Assembly: GCA_947496065.1 (NCBI GenBank)
Contig: CANMBF010000019.1
Location: 1-51,849 of the forward strand
DNA length: 51,849 bases
From: Bacteroidota bacterium
Lineage (GTDB): Bacteria > Bacteroidota > Bacteroidia > NS11-12g > UBA955
Direction: 5' to 3'
Of the stretch, positions 8,189 through 16,837 are shown piece by piece. Each line of letters starts with the position of its first letter. Position 1 is the stretch's first letter. Under the pieces are notes generated by a model, which ran no database searches, was not told the origin of the DNA, and saw nothing but the letters and a program-made list of their open reading frames with translations. A program made the position numbers and the translations under genes.

Positions 8189-9481
8189 TTAAATCGCAAG
8201 TCCTTCTTTATATACTTGCAAACATCTGTTCCTTGCAAAGGCCTGATCGACAATTGGTTTGGGATAATTTGGACTCAAGTATTCTGGCACCCAGTGTTCA
8301 ATGTATTTGAATTTAGGATCGAATCTTTCTGTTTGCAAATAGGGATTAAAAACTCTGAAATAAGGTGCTGCATCGACACCAGAACCAGCAGCCCATTGCC
8401 ATCCGCCATTGTTACTGGCCAAATCAAAATCCAAAAGCTTTTCAGCGAAATAAGATTCACCCCAGCGCCAATCAATTAATAAATGTTTGGTTAAAAAACT
8501 GGCCACAATCATACGCACCCGGTTATGCATCAATCCTGTTGCATTCAATTCGCGCATGCCTGCATCGACAATAGGATAGCCAGTTTGACCTTGGCACCAT
8601 TTTTCAAATGCAATCTCGTCGTTGAGCCAATTAATTTTATTGTAAGCCGGTTTAAAGGCACCATGCTCAACACGTGGAAAATGAAATAAAATTTGACTGT
8701 AAAAGTCGCGCCAAATTAACTCATTCAACCATTTCTCACTGAGTATTTGCCCTTTGGCTGCTTTATCGCGAATGGAGATGGTACCAAATCGGAAATGTAA
8801 ACTTAGTTTACTCGTGCCATCGATGGACGGAATATCTCTGTTTTGTTCATACTTTTTAATGACACCTTGTTTTATTTCTTTCGAAGGATAAACAAAACTT
8901 GAGGATTTAAAACCAATATCATTTATGCTCAACATGCTTGTTACCTCTGTTTGATTTAAAAATTGGTAAAACTCATTACAGGGATAGGGCTTAAAAGTAT
9001 CTGCTGTTAACTTAGACTTCCATTTATTTGAGTAGGGCGTGTAAACTGTATACGGCGTTGCATCATCTTTTAAAACTTCATTTGTATCAAAAACGACTTG
9101 ATCTTTGTAACTTTTAAAATCAATGGATTGACTCGCTAAATATGCTGTTATGGCATCATCTCTTTTAATTGCGGAGGGCTCATAATCGCGATTGGCAAAA
9201 ACAGACTGAATGGTATGTTTTACAACAAGGTTTTTAAATACTTCCAAAGGATTGCCATAAAATACCCAAAGGTCGGCACCCATTTCATTTAATTCGCTTT
9301 TGATTTCAAGCAAGGTTTGATGAATAAACTGAACTCTTTTATCGGTTTTATCAGTAAGTTTATTGAGTATCTGTTCATCAAAAACAAAGATTGGCTGAAC
9401 ATTTTTACCAGATCTTAAAGCATGGTAAAGACCGGCATTATCATTTATTCTTAAATCTCTTCTAAACCAAAATATGTTCAT
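8189..9481 (-). CDS. phr: Deoxyribodipyrimidine photolyase (cryptochrome/photolyase family)
   Basis: Photolyases use FADH- and light to split cyclobutane pyrimidine dimers. The 430-residue length suits a class I CPD photolyase. The N-terminal alpha/beta antenna domain begins NIFWFRRDLRINDN. The C-terminal FAD domain has TSKLSLHFRFGTIS, the WRDFYSQ helix, TGYPIVDAGMRELNATG, HNRVRM and NNGGWQWAAGSGVDA. The last contains the conserved Asn/Trp cluster near FAD and the dimer. The start codon overlaps the stop of the TIGR01777 oxidoreductase gene by four bases (9478-9481), so the two are translationally coupled. A B12-binding MerR regulator is divergent to this operon, which points to light-dependent control. 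Whether it repairs CPDs or acts as a cryptochrome cannot be settled from sequence, but the operon favours repair. Confidence 0.94.
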   Translation of the reverse strand: MNIFWFRRDLRINDNAGLYHALRSGKNVQPIFVFDEQILNKLTDKTDKRVQFIHQTLLEIKSELNEMGADLWVFYGNPLEVFKNLVVKHTIQSVFANRDYEPSAIKRDDAITAYLASQSIDFKSYKDQVVFDTNEVLKDDATPYTVYTPYSNKWKSKLTADTFKPYPCNEFYQFLNQTEVTSMLSINDIGFKSSSFVYPSKEIKQGVIKKYEQNRDIPSIDGTSKLSLHFRFGTISIRDKAAKGQILSEKWLNELIWRDFYSQILFHFPRVEHGAFKPAYNKINWLNDEIAFEKWCQGQTGYPIVDAGMRELNATGLMHNRVRMIVASFLTKHLLIDWRWGESYFAEKLLDFDLASNNGGWQWAAGSGVDAAPYFRVFNPYLQTERFDPKFKYIEHWVPEYLSPNYPKPIVDQAFARNRCLQVYKEGLAI

Positions 9482-10380
9482 TTTGTCAATAAGTTTTGTA
9501 AGGCCATTTTTGATAGTTCAAAATCAAATTTAAAACCAGTTTGCTTTATTTTATCATTACTTATATTTTGAGAAGTAAGCAAAAGTTTGTAACGCTCTCC
9601 AAAAATAAGTTTTAGGGCAACTACAGGAATATTGGGCAATAATAAAGGGCGGTGGAGAATATGCGCTATTTCGCGCGTTAGCGTTTCCAATTTAACTGGA
9701 TGAGAGGCCACTGCATTGAAGGTTCCAGCAATTTTTTTTTCTAGCAGATGAATGAGCATTTGGCTCCAATCGTCAATGTGTATCCAACTTATGATTTGCT
9801 GTCCATTGCCAGGCACTGCGCCTGCAAAGTAGCGAATCGGTGTTGCCAATTGTTTTAAAAAACCCCCTTTTTCTGATAGTACAATGCCTGTTCTCATGAC
9901 ACTAACCAATGGGGCGATTTCTTTAAACTGCTGGATCGATTTTTCCCAATCTACAACTAGTTCAGAAATAAACCCCTCTCCATTTGTGTAATCTTCTGCC
10001 ATTTTATCTTCACAAATATTTGAATAAAAACCAGTTGCAGTTCCACCGATATAATGCAAAAGCGGTTCGTTTCTCAATTTAAAAGCCTCGAATAAAACAT
10101 TCGTGGGAACAACTCTACTCTCTACTAATTGCTGTTTTCTTAATTCGCTAAAAGGCTTGTCGAATATACCTTCACCACATAAATTGATACAAATGTTGAC
10201 ACCGTCTAATGCCACCATAGGCAACTCGTTTTTTGCGGGTTGCCAATAAAAAATAGAGTGGTTGTCTGCTTTATTTTTTTGCGTGGACAACAAAACAACA
10301 TTATAATTTTTTTGTTTAAGCTTTGTTATTAGATTTGAACCAATTAAACCAGTACCCCCAGCAACTAAAATTTTAAACAT
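9478..10380 (-). CDS. TIGR01777-family NAD(P)-binding oxidoreductase (SDR39U1/YfcH-like)
   Basis: This is an extended short-chain dehydrogenase of the TIGR01777 group; the substrate of the family is unknown. I chose the ATG at 10380 (300 residues, MFKILVAGGTGLIGSNL). A start at 10509 would add 43 hydrophobic residues and run into the divergent regulator gene. The Rossmann glycine motif GGTGLIG is at residues 8-14. SVMRTGIVLSEKGGFLKQL, followed by ISWIHIDDW, is the characteristic TIGR01777 core. It is the first gene of the photolyase operon and overlaps phr by four bases. In recalled LitR/CarH-type light regulons of other bacteria, this family also accompanies photolyase. The gap to the divergent MerR gene is only 40 bases. 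Confidence 0.88.
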   Translation of the reverse strand: MFKILVAGGTGLIGSNLITKLKQKNYNVVLLSTQKNKADNHSIFYWQPAKNELPMVALDGVNICINLCGEGIFDKPFSELRKQQLVESRVVPTNVLFEAFKLRNEPLLHYIGGTATGFYSNICEDKMAEDYTNGEGFISELVVDWEKSIQQFKEIAPLVSVMRTGIVLSEKGGFLKQLATPIRYFAGAVPGNGQQIISWIHIDDWSQMLIHLLEKKIAGTFNAVASHPVKLETLTREIAHILHRPLLLPNIPVVALKLIFGERYKLLLTSQNISNDKIKQTGFKFDFELSKMALQNLLTK

Positions 10381-10420
10381 ATAATAATAAACATAATTCA
10401 ACACTGTAAGTTTTAAATTA

Positions 10421-11401
10421 ATGAAAAAAGGCAAAAAGGAATATAGAAATAAATTATTCATCAGAGACATCGAAAATATTTCAGGAATAAAGGCACACAC
10501 CATTCGCATTTGGGAACAGCGCTATAAAATATTTGAACCTCACAGAACAGACACTGGGATACGTTTTTATGATGAAGAACAGTTGCGTCTGATATTAAAC
10601 ATCTCCATTCTTAATAACAATGGTTTTAAAATTTCGAAAATAGCAGTAATGACTTTAGACGAAATTCATAGGAAATGTCAAGAGTTATCTGAATCTAAAT
10701 CTAAATATGATGGGCAGATTCAATCCTTGGTTAGTACCATGATGCTTTTTGATGAGAAGGAATTCAATAAAATTCTTTCCATCAATATTCTCAAGATTGG
10801 TTTAGAAGAAACCATGATGCAAATTGTATTTCCATTCATGGAGCAAATTGGTTTATTGTGGCTTTCGGGTAGTATACATCCAGCCCACGAACATTTTATT
10901 TCCAACTTAATTCGTCAACGCTTATTTGTTGCCATAGATAATTTAAATGTAATTCACTCCAACGATTCGCGTAAGTTTTTGGTCTTTGTTCCCACTGGCG
11001 AATCACACGATCTAAGCATTTTATTTGCCAATTATGTGTTGCGTTCGCGCGGGCATGATGTTATCTACCTCGGTTCTCAAACGCCATTTGAGGATTTATT
11101 CGATGTCTTTGAGTTAAGAAATCCAGATTTCATCTTTAGTATCATAACCTCCATTAGTAGTAATGTGAGCATTCAAATGTTTATTAATAATCTTGGTAAG
11201 CAATGGAAAGAAACTCAAATTCTATTAAGTGGCAATCAAGTGACCAATAAAAAAGATCTAAAACTTCCGCCTAATTTAAGAATACTCTCTAACCCTTCTG
11301 AATTATTGGGATTCTTAGAGGAAATAAAATTGAACTCTAAACTTAGAAACACGATTAAGAGTTTTTCACAGAATACGAATGCCAACGGCGCTGAAAATTA
11401 A
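10421..11401 (+). CDS. MerR-family regulator with B12-binding domain (CarH/LitR-like)
   Basis: The N-terminal MerR winged helix (about 11-80) has IENISGIKAHTIRIWEQRY and GIRFYDEEQ. A four-helix-bundle and cobalamin-binding module fills 100-305. The Wx9EH signature of the AdoCbl light sensor CarH is intact: W147, E157 and H158 in WLSGSIHPAHEH. The B12 motif ExHxxG appears as E194-S-H196-D-L-S199, so the lower-ligand histidine is present and the glycine is replaced by serine. The residue after W147 is Leu, where Thermus CarH has the His that binds cobalt after light (H132). The regulator is therefore plausibly a B12-dependent light sensor repressing the divergent photolyase operon 40 bases away. 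The downstream ABC gene starts on its stop codon (TAATG). The light function is inferred. Confidence 0.88.
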   Translation: MKKGKKEYRNKLFIRDIENISGIKAHTIRIWEQRYKIFEPHRTDTGIRFYDEEQLRLILNISILNNNGFKISKIAVMTLDEIHRKCQELSESKSKYDGQIQSLVSTMMLFDEKEFNKILSINILKIGLEETMMQIVFPFMEQIGLLWLSGSIHPAHEHFISNLIRQRLFVAIDNLNVIHSNDSRKFLVFVPTGESHDLSILFANYVLRSRGHDVIYLGSQTPFEDLFDVFELRNPDFIFSIITSISSNVSIQMFINNLGKQWKETQILLSGNQVTNKKDLKLPPNLRILSNPSELLGFLEEIKLNSKLRNTIKSFSQNTNANGAEN

Positions 11402-12993
11402 TGGCCTTATTACATTTAAAAAACATCACCATTGATTCAAAGGATTTAATATTGGTCAACAATGTTTCCTTTTCCATTGAAAGAGGTGAAATAGTTTCGA
11501 TTGTTGGCGAGTCGGGTTCTGGCAAATCGCTTACCTGTTTATCTATTCTTCAATTATTAGCCAAGAACCTTACGGTTAAAGGCGAAGTTGAATTTGATTC
11601 GCAACAATTTGGCAATTGTAACTTGCTAAACTTACCAGTCCATCAACTACAAAAACTGGCATTAAAGGAAATTGCCTATATTTTTCAAGAACCGATGACT
11701 GCTTTGAATCCTGTTCAAACCTGCGGTCAACAATTAATAGAGAATATTAAACTGTGTGGGTTTAAGAAAGCGGAACAAGGACAACGTTTGTTGGAATTAT
11801 TAGAAATGGTTGACCTAAATGACCATCAACGCGTCATCAATTCTTACCCTTTTCAGTTATCGGGTGGGCAGCGCCAACGTATAATGATTGCGATGGCCTT
11901 GGCAGGGAATCCAGAATTAATTATTGCCGATGAACCTACAACAGCATTGGATATTTTATTACAAACAGAAATACTTGGTTTATTGAAACGCATTTGCAAA
12001 ACAACCAATAAAAGCATGTTATTTGTTTCGCACGATTTAGATGCGGTGAGTGAATTTTCAGATAGAACAGCCGTCATGTATAAGGGTGAACTTATAGAAA
12101 TGAATACCACAGAACAAATCATTTCTAATCCTTCGCATGCCTATACAAAAGCTTTACTGGCCTGTAAACCCTCGGCCGATAAAAAAGGCTATTACCTTAC
12201 AACCTTAAAAGATTCACAAACGCTCGATTATATTTCGGTACCCCTGGTTCCGAATCCAATAAGCGAACAATGTATTCTTAACGTTAACCAACTTACTAAG
12301 ATATATAATGATTCATACAAAGCATTAGAACATATTTCTTTTTCAATAAATGAAGGCGAAAGCATCGGCTTAATTGGTGAATCGGGTTCGGGTAAAAGTA
12401 CCATTTCAAAAATATTAGTCAATTTAGAACAAGCCAGTGGCGGAAAGCTTAGCTTTAATTTTAAGAATGGAGGTGAATTGTCCTCCAATGTCCAAATGGT
12501 TTTTCAGGATCCATTTGCAGCGCTGAATCCGAGCTTAAAAATAAAAACAATGTTGGCTGAGGTGTTCAATAAACATCAACCTAACATCAAAAATTCAGAG
12601 ATTAAAGCTGCAATGGAGCAGTTATTAGTCAAGGTTGGTTTACAAAGTAGCGACCTCGAAAAATATCCATCTAACTTTAGTGGCGGACAGAGACAAAGGC
12701 TTTGCATTGCCCGTGCTTTGGCAGCAAAACCGAAATTGCTTATTTGCGATGAAGCAACTTCTGCATTAGATTTATCAGTTCAAGCTCAAATTTTAAACCT
12801 TTTAAAAGATTTGCAAAAAAGCGAGCAATTAACCATTTTAATGATTACTCATAGCATGGCTGTAGCTGCATGGTTTTGTAACCGCATTATTGTATTGAAG
12901 AATGGAGAGATAGTTGAACAAGGGGAAACTGACACTCTATTTAAAAGTCCACAAAATGCCTACACCCAAATGTTATTTGATGCGTCTCATTAA
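11401..12993 (+). CDS. Fused double-ATPase ABC protein, peptide/oligopeptide type (YejF/DppDF-like)
   Basis: The 530 residues contain two complete ABC nucleotide-binding domains in one chain, like YejF or a DppD-DppF fusion. Walker A GESGSGKS occurs at 36-43 and 326-333. The signature motifs are LSGGQRQR at 153-160 and FSGGQRQR at 426-433. Both Walker B/D-loop regions are intact (IIADEPTTALD, LICDEATSALD). The protein should energise import or export of peptides or related solutes. The permease and binding-protein genes are not beside it and must lie elsewhere. Its ATG overlaps the MerR stop, so it is probably co-expressed with the regulator. A bidirectional terminator follows at 13012. Confidence 0.92.
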   Translation: MALLHLKNITIDSKDLILVNNVSFSIERGEIVSIVGESGSGKSLTCLSILQLLAKNLTVKGEVEFDSQQFGNCNLLNLPVHQLQKLALKEIAYIFQEPMTALNPVQTCGQQLIENIKLCGFKKAEQGQRLLELLEMVDLNDHQRVINSYPFQLSGGQRQRIMIAMALAGNPELIIADEPTTALDILLQTEILGLLKRICKTTNKSMLFVSHDLDAVSEFSDRTAVMYKGELIEMNTTEQIISNPSHAYTKALLACKPSADKKGYYLTTLKDSQTLDYISVPLVPNPISEQCILNVNQLTKIYNDSYKALEHISFSINEGESIGLIGESGSGKSTISKILVNLEQASGGKLSFNFKNGGELSSNVQMVFQDPFAALNPSLKIKTMLAEVFNKHQPNIKNSEIKAAMEQLLVKVGLQSSDLEKYPSNFSGGQRQRLCIARALAAKPKLLICDEATSALDLSVQAQILNLLKDLQKSEQLTILMITHSMAVAAWFCNRIIVLKNGEIVEQGETDTLFKSPQNAYTQMLFDASH

Positions 12994-13011
12994 TTTGATG
13001 AGCTAAAAAAC

Positions 13012-13038
13012 AAATCCCGACCTAGGCCGGGATTTTTT
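13012..13038 (+). terminator. Bidirectional rho-independent terminator
   Basis: A perfect 8-bp stem, AAATCCCG (13012-13019) with CGGGATTT (13028-13035), encloses the loop ACCTAGGC. A T-run follows on the plus strand, and an A-run (13005-13010) precedes it. It separates the convergent ABC-ATPase gene (ends 12993) and E2 gene (ends 13085), so it can stop both transcripts. Confidence 0.85.
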
Positions 13039-13084
13039 ATGCTATAAAGTTTTATTTATAGGTCGGCAACGACCAATAAATTAT

Positions 13085-14416
13085 TTAGATTTCTCTGTTC
13101 ACATCCCACTGTTCAAGGTAATCAGCAACACGCTTTACGAATGCACCACCTAAAGCACCATCAACCACACGGTGATCGTAACTATGGCTTAAGAACATCA
13201 TGTGGCGAATTGCAATGACATCGCCATGTTCTGTTTCTAGTACTGCCGGACGTTTGCGAATAGCACCCACTGCTAGAATGGCGACTTGAGGTTGATTAAT
13301 GATAGGTGTTCCCATCACATTGCCAAAAGTACCCACATTGGTTAAGGTATAAGTACCCCCCTGAATATCGTCTGGTAGTAATTTATTTTCTCTGGCGCGT
13401 TTTGCTAAATCATTAACTTCTCTCACAAGACCCAATAAATTTTTAGTATCTGCATTTTTAATAACGGGAACAATAAGATTGCCCGATGGCAAAGCTGCAG
13501 CCATCCCTATATTAATGTTTTTGCGTTTAATGATATTGGTGCCATCCAATGAAATATTAATCATTGGAAAATCCTTAATGGCTTTAACCACTGCTTCGAT
13601 AAAGATGGGGGTAAAGGTGATTTTTTCACCTTCTCTTTTCTCGAATCTGCTTTTATTTTTTTCTCTCCATAGTACCAAATTAGTTACATCGGCTTCTACA
13701 AATGAAGTAACGTGTGGACTTGTTGTCACACTCATTACCATATGGTCGGCGATTAATTTGCGCATGCGATCCATTTCTATAATTTCATCGCCAGGCATCA
13801 TGGTTACTTTTGGTCCTTCATGTTTAACAGGGGCCGCTTTAACAACTTGTGTTACTGTAGCTGTTGCATTTACTTGCGCTATACTAGCAACCGTATTTTG
13901 TAATGTTCTACCGCCTTCTATGTATTTAAGAATATCGCCTTTGGTCACTCTATCTTCTTTACCAGTGCCTGGAATCTGATCTAATTCAACCATTCCAATA
14001 CCTTCGGTTCTTGCAATGTTAAGTACCAATGGCGAATAAAATCTTGCACTATCAGAATTCGAAATTTGAACTGCAGCAGTAGCTGCTTCAATTGATTGTT
14101 CAATCACTTTAATTGGCTGAGAAACTGTTTCTGATACTACTTCCCTTATAGGTTCGGCAGCAGCAACTGTGCCGGCTTCGGTGCCTATTAATGCAATTGC
14201 AGCACCTACAGGAACAACATCGCCCTCATTCCATAACTTTTTAATCAAAACACCTTCATAGGTAGAAGGTACTTCAGAATCTACTTTATCAGTTGCTATT
14301 TCAACAACTGGTTCATCAAGTTTAATAGTATCACCTTCGTTTTTCAACCATTTGGTAACGGTAGCTTCGGCAATACTTTCTCCCATTTTGGGCATTATTA
14401 ATTCAAATTGAGCCAT
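13085..14416 (-). CDS. 2-oxoacid dehydrogenase E2 (dihydrolipoamide acyltransferase)
   Basis: This is the acyltransferase core of a pyruvate, 2-oxoglutarate or branched-chain 2-oxoacid dehydrogenase complex. The order of parts is: one N-terminal lipoyl domain with the lipoylated K44 in EIATDKVDSEVPS, an Ala/Thr-rich linker, an E3/E1-binding domain (SPLVLNIARTEGIGM...GTGKEDRVTKGDILKYI), a second linker and the catalytic domain. The active-site motif DHRVVDG with H415 and D419 lies near the end. The 443 residues with a single lipoyl domain resemble the branched-chain or general E2 of Bacteroidota. The substrate cannot be fixed because no E1 or E3 gene is adjacent. A -7 box at 14428-14435 suggests a separate promoter. 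Confidence 0.92.
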   Translation of the reverse strand: MAQFELIMPKMGESIAEATVTKWLKNEGDTIKLDEPVVEIATDKVDSEVPSTYEGVLIKKLWNEGDVVPVGAAIALIGTEAGTVAAAEPIREVVSETVSQPIKVIEQSIEAATAAVQISNSDSARFYSPLVLNIARTEGIGMVELDQIPGTGKEDRVTKGDILKYIEGGRTLQNTVASIAQVNATATVTQVVKAAPVKHEGPKVTMMPGDEIIEMDRMRKLIADHMVMSVTTSPHVTSFVEADVTNLVLWREKNKSRFEKREGEKITFTPIFIEAVVKAIKDFPMINISLDGTNIIKRKNINIGMAAALPSGNLIVPVIKNADTKNLLGLVREVNDLAKRARENKLLPDDIQGGTYTLTNVGTFGNVMGTPIINQPQVAILAVGAIRKRPAVLETEHGDVIAIRHMMFLSHSYDHRVVDGALGGAFVKRVADYLEQWDVNREI

Positions 14417-14427
14417 AATTATTTCTG

Positions 14428-14435
14428 CAAAAATA
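14428..14435 (-). promoter_or_regulatory. Candidate -7 box for the E2 gene
   Basis: The minus strand reads TATTTTTG, 11 bases before the ATG, in the 58-base gap after the glycosyltransferase gene. No -33 TTG at standard spacing. Confidence 0.35.
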
Positions 14436-14474
14436 AATATTTTAACTATTAAAATTATTTTTATTTAAGCCGAA

Positions 14475-15653
14475 TTAATGAGAAAGATAATTGTTGAGCA
14501 AAGCCGCAATTTTTTCCCAACTAAAATTATTAATTATTGCTTCTGAACCCTTGTTACCAGACACTTTTCGAAGATCTTCATCAGAAAGTAGTAAATTAAC
14601 TGTTGCAGCAAAATCATTTGCATTGGTTCTCATAAAAGCACCATCGCCATCGGCAATTCCCAAACCTTCGAAGCCAATATTAGAACAAACCACAGGAATA
14701 CCCATTGCCATGGCTTCTAAAACTTTGTTTTGCGTACCTGCTCCAAATCTAAGAGGCGCAACAACAATGCTGGCCAAATTATACATGGATTGCAATTCAG
14801 GTATGAACCCTGTAACCTCAATATCATGCCCATTGGCAAGTGCTAAAACTTTATCGATAGGGCGTTGACCAGCTATAATAAATTTAACATCGGGATGTTC
14901 TTTTTTTATTAAAGGAAAAACCTCTTCGACAAAATAAATAACCGCATCAACATTGGGCGCATAGTCCATATTACCAGTAAACAACAAGGTGCCTGCGTCA
15001 CTGTAGTCATGCACCATCGGTTTGAATTTATGCGTATCTACCCCATTAGGGAGAACACTGATATTGTTAATACCATGTGTTTTTAAGAGAAATTTTTTAT
15101 CTTCAACAGAACAAACCAAGTTAAGGTTAAACTCATTCAAAATATATTTCTCATAAGCCATCACCCGCTTGCTTTCAATATTGTCTAAAAGGGTTACCAA
15201 AAAATTGCGTTTGACAGTCTTTCTGCGCTGCCAGTATAGTGAAAATGCGTCTGGCAAATCAAGGATGCGCTTTAGTTCCTTTTTATCAATAGCATACTGT
15301 GCCATTCGCAAATGTTGAACGTGCACCGCATCGAATACCTCTTTAGATAAAAGTTTTGAAAGCACTTTTTCAAAGCGTTTGCTTTTAAAATAATTGACTT
15401 GCAAAGGCAAATTACCAAACATGCCTAACGCTACATTTAAAAAACTTCTCCATTTGGGCAATTTAACCACTTTAATGGTTTTAAAAATGGATTGTAACGC
15501 TGGAATGTAATCGTAATCCTTATCTGATTCGGCAAACGTTATGAGGTGCAATGTGTGATGCTTTGACAACTGAGTTGCTAAGTTGAATATTTTCAATTTA
15601 TCGCCTCTAAAGGGTGGATAGGGAAAGCGGTTAGCGATAAAGAGTAAATTCAC
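14475..15653 (-). CDS. Glycosyltransferase family 4 (GT-B)
   Basis: This 392-residue GT-B enzyme probably transfers a sugar from a nucleotide donor during surface polysaccharide or glycoconjugate assembly. The N-terminal acceptor domain starts MNLLFIANRFPYPPFRGDKL, typical of the sugar-transferase subgroup recalled as TIGR03087. The C-terminal donor domain has LLFTGNMDYAPNVDAVIYF, KFIIAGQRP and the donor-contact region APLRFGAGTQNKVLEAMAMG. The latter contains the conserved acidic residue of the GT4 E-x7-E region. The gene begins nine bases after the GNAT-like gene and is likely its operon partner. Donor and acceptor are unknown. No signal peptide or membrane span is evident. Confidence 0.87.
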   Translation of the reverse strand: MNLLFIANRFPYPPFRGDKLKIFNLATQLSKHHTLHLITFAESDKDYDYIPALQSIFKTIKVVKLPKWRSFLNVALGMFGNLPLQVNYFKSKRFEKVLSKLLSKEVFDAVHVQHLRMAQYAIDKKELKRILDLPDAFSLYWQRRKTVKRNFLVTLLDNIESKRVMAYEKYILNEFNLNLVCSVEDKKFLLKTHGINNISVLPNGVDTHKFKPMVHDYSDAGTLLFTGNMDYAPNVDAVIYFVEEVFPLIKKEHPDVKFIIAGQRPIDKVLALANGHDIEVTGFIPELQSMYNLASIVVAPLRFGAGTQNKVLEAMAMGIPVVCSNIGFEGLGIADGDGAFMRTNANDFAATVNLLLSDEDLRKVSGNKGSEAIINNFSWEKIAALLNNYLSH

Positions 15654-15662
15654 AAATAAGAA

Positions 15663-16793
15663 TTAAAATTGAAAACGGTAAGTAATATGTTTTTTGATAG
15701 GCTGAGCACCCATAGATTCAAACATGCTCAACATTTTTGGATTGAAATCGCCTATCCACGCCAATTCATTTTCGGAATATTGATTTTGTCTTTGAATGGC
15801 TTCGCGGAATTTCATGATTAAAGCCACCTCCATGCCTGTATTATGGTATTGTGGAATAACGCCAAAAACAATGCCTCTGATACGTTTCACTTTGCGTTTG
15901 TAATATAAGAATTTGAGTTTGCCAATCAGATTTAACTTGCCATTCACATGTTTAAAAATTTGGTTCACATCTAAAACCGTGATATAAAAACCCACTGGCT
16001 TACCATCTGCGTAGGAGAATATATTTAAATCTTCAACAATAATGGGTTTCATCATTTTCATTAAAACCATTATTTTTTCCATGGTCATTGGCTCAAAATT
16101 TTCGTGAAAAGCCCAAGCCTGATTATAAATCTCAATAAAATCTTTCGCGTATTTTTCGAGATTGTTTTTGCGAATGTGGTCGAACGTATAGGTAGGATTT
16201 GCAAAAACTCTACCTGCTAATTTGCTAAAGCGTTCGAAGTTAAAGATACCTTCATGAATCAATGAGGTCGTTTGACCGATTTCGTGCAAGAATCCATAAT
16301 TTTCGAAAAGTGCTTTGTAATATTTTAGATTGTAATTTTCGCGGTAACTAGGACTTTCAAAACCATCTACCATGAGGCCCCAGAAACTATCACGCTCACC
16401 AAAGTTAATGGGTCCATCCATATAGGTACATCCATGGTCTTTTAACCATTTTTTACCTTCATCAAATAAACAATTGGCAGCCGCTTGATTATTGATACAC
16501 TCGAAAAAGCCAATACCTCCGGTTAGGATCCCTGTTCTTGGTAATTTATTATAAAATGCAGCTACACGACCAACGATTTCATTCTTTTTGTACAATAACC
16601 ATTGAATGCACTCCCCTGTTTTATAGGCGGGATTTTCACCCTCATTAAATACAGCCGCAATGTCCTTATCGAGCGGCATGATATAGTTCTTATCGCTTTT
16701 ATAAAGCCCTTTGGAAAATTGAATAAATTCGCCCAATTGCTTCTTATTGCTAACTTTTACTATTTGATATTCCACAGTGCAAAAATATTTCAT
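15663..16793 (-). CDS. GNAT-like acyltransferase-fold protein of unknown substrate
   Basis: I place this 376-residue protein in a GNAT-like family common in Bacteroidota and proteobacteria and recalled as YghO-like. Its substrate is unknown. Visible landmarks are LYKSDKNYIMPL near the N-terminus, the block MDGPINFGERDSFWGLMVDG, and a C-terminal acyltransferase-like half with GIVFGVIPQYHNTGMEVALI and AWIGDFNPKMLSMFESMGA. The start is uncertain. The ATG at 16793 gives MKYFCTVEYQIV, while a GTG at 16775 would match the usual family N-terminus. A TATTTTTG box (16780-16787) falls between them, so if that is a promoter the GTG is the start. The downstream glycosyltransferase gene follows after nine bases. 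Confidence 0.72.
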   Translation of the reverse strand: MKYFCTVEYQIVKVSNKKQLGEFIQFSKGLYKSDKNYIMPLDKDIAAVFNEGENPAYKTGECIQWLLYKKNEIVGRVAAFYNKLPRTGILTGGIGFFECINNQAAANCLFDEGKKWLKDHGCTYMDGPINFGERDSFWGLMVDGFESPSYRENYNLKYYKALFENYGFLHEIGQTTSLIHEGIFNFERFSKLAGRVFANPTYTFDHIRKNNLEKYAKDFIEIYNQAWAFHENFEPMTMEKIMVLMKMMKPIIVEDLNIFSYADGKPVGFYITVLDVNQIFKHVNGKLNLIGKLKFLYYKRKVKRIRGIVFGVIPQYHNTGMEVALIMKFREAIQRQNQYSENELAWIGDFNPKMLSMFESMGAQPIKKHITYRFQF

Positions 16794-16837
16794 TCTTCGT
16801 TACAATGCTTAGTTTTTTTTTAAATAATATAAACCTT

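Noticed and set aside
10381-10509. N-terminal extension of the TIGR01777 oxidoreductase by 43 residues
   Set aside because: It would overlap the divergent MerR gene; the Rossmann motif starts right after the ATG at 10380.
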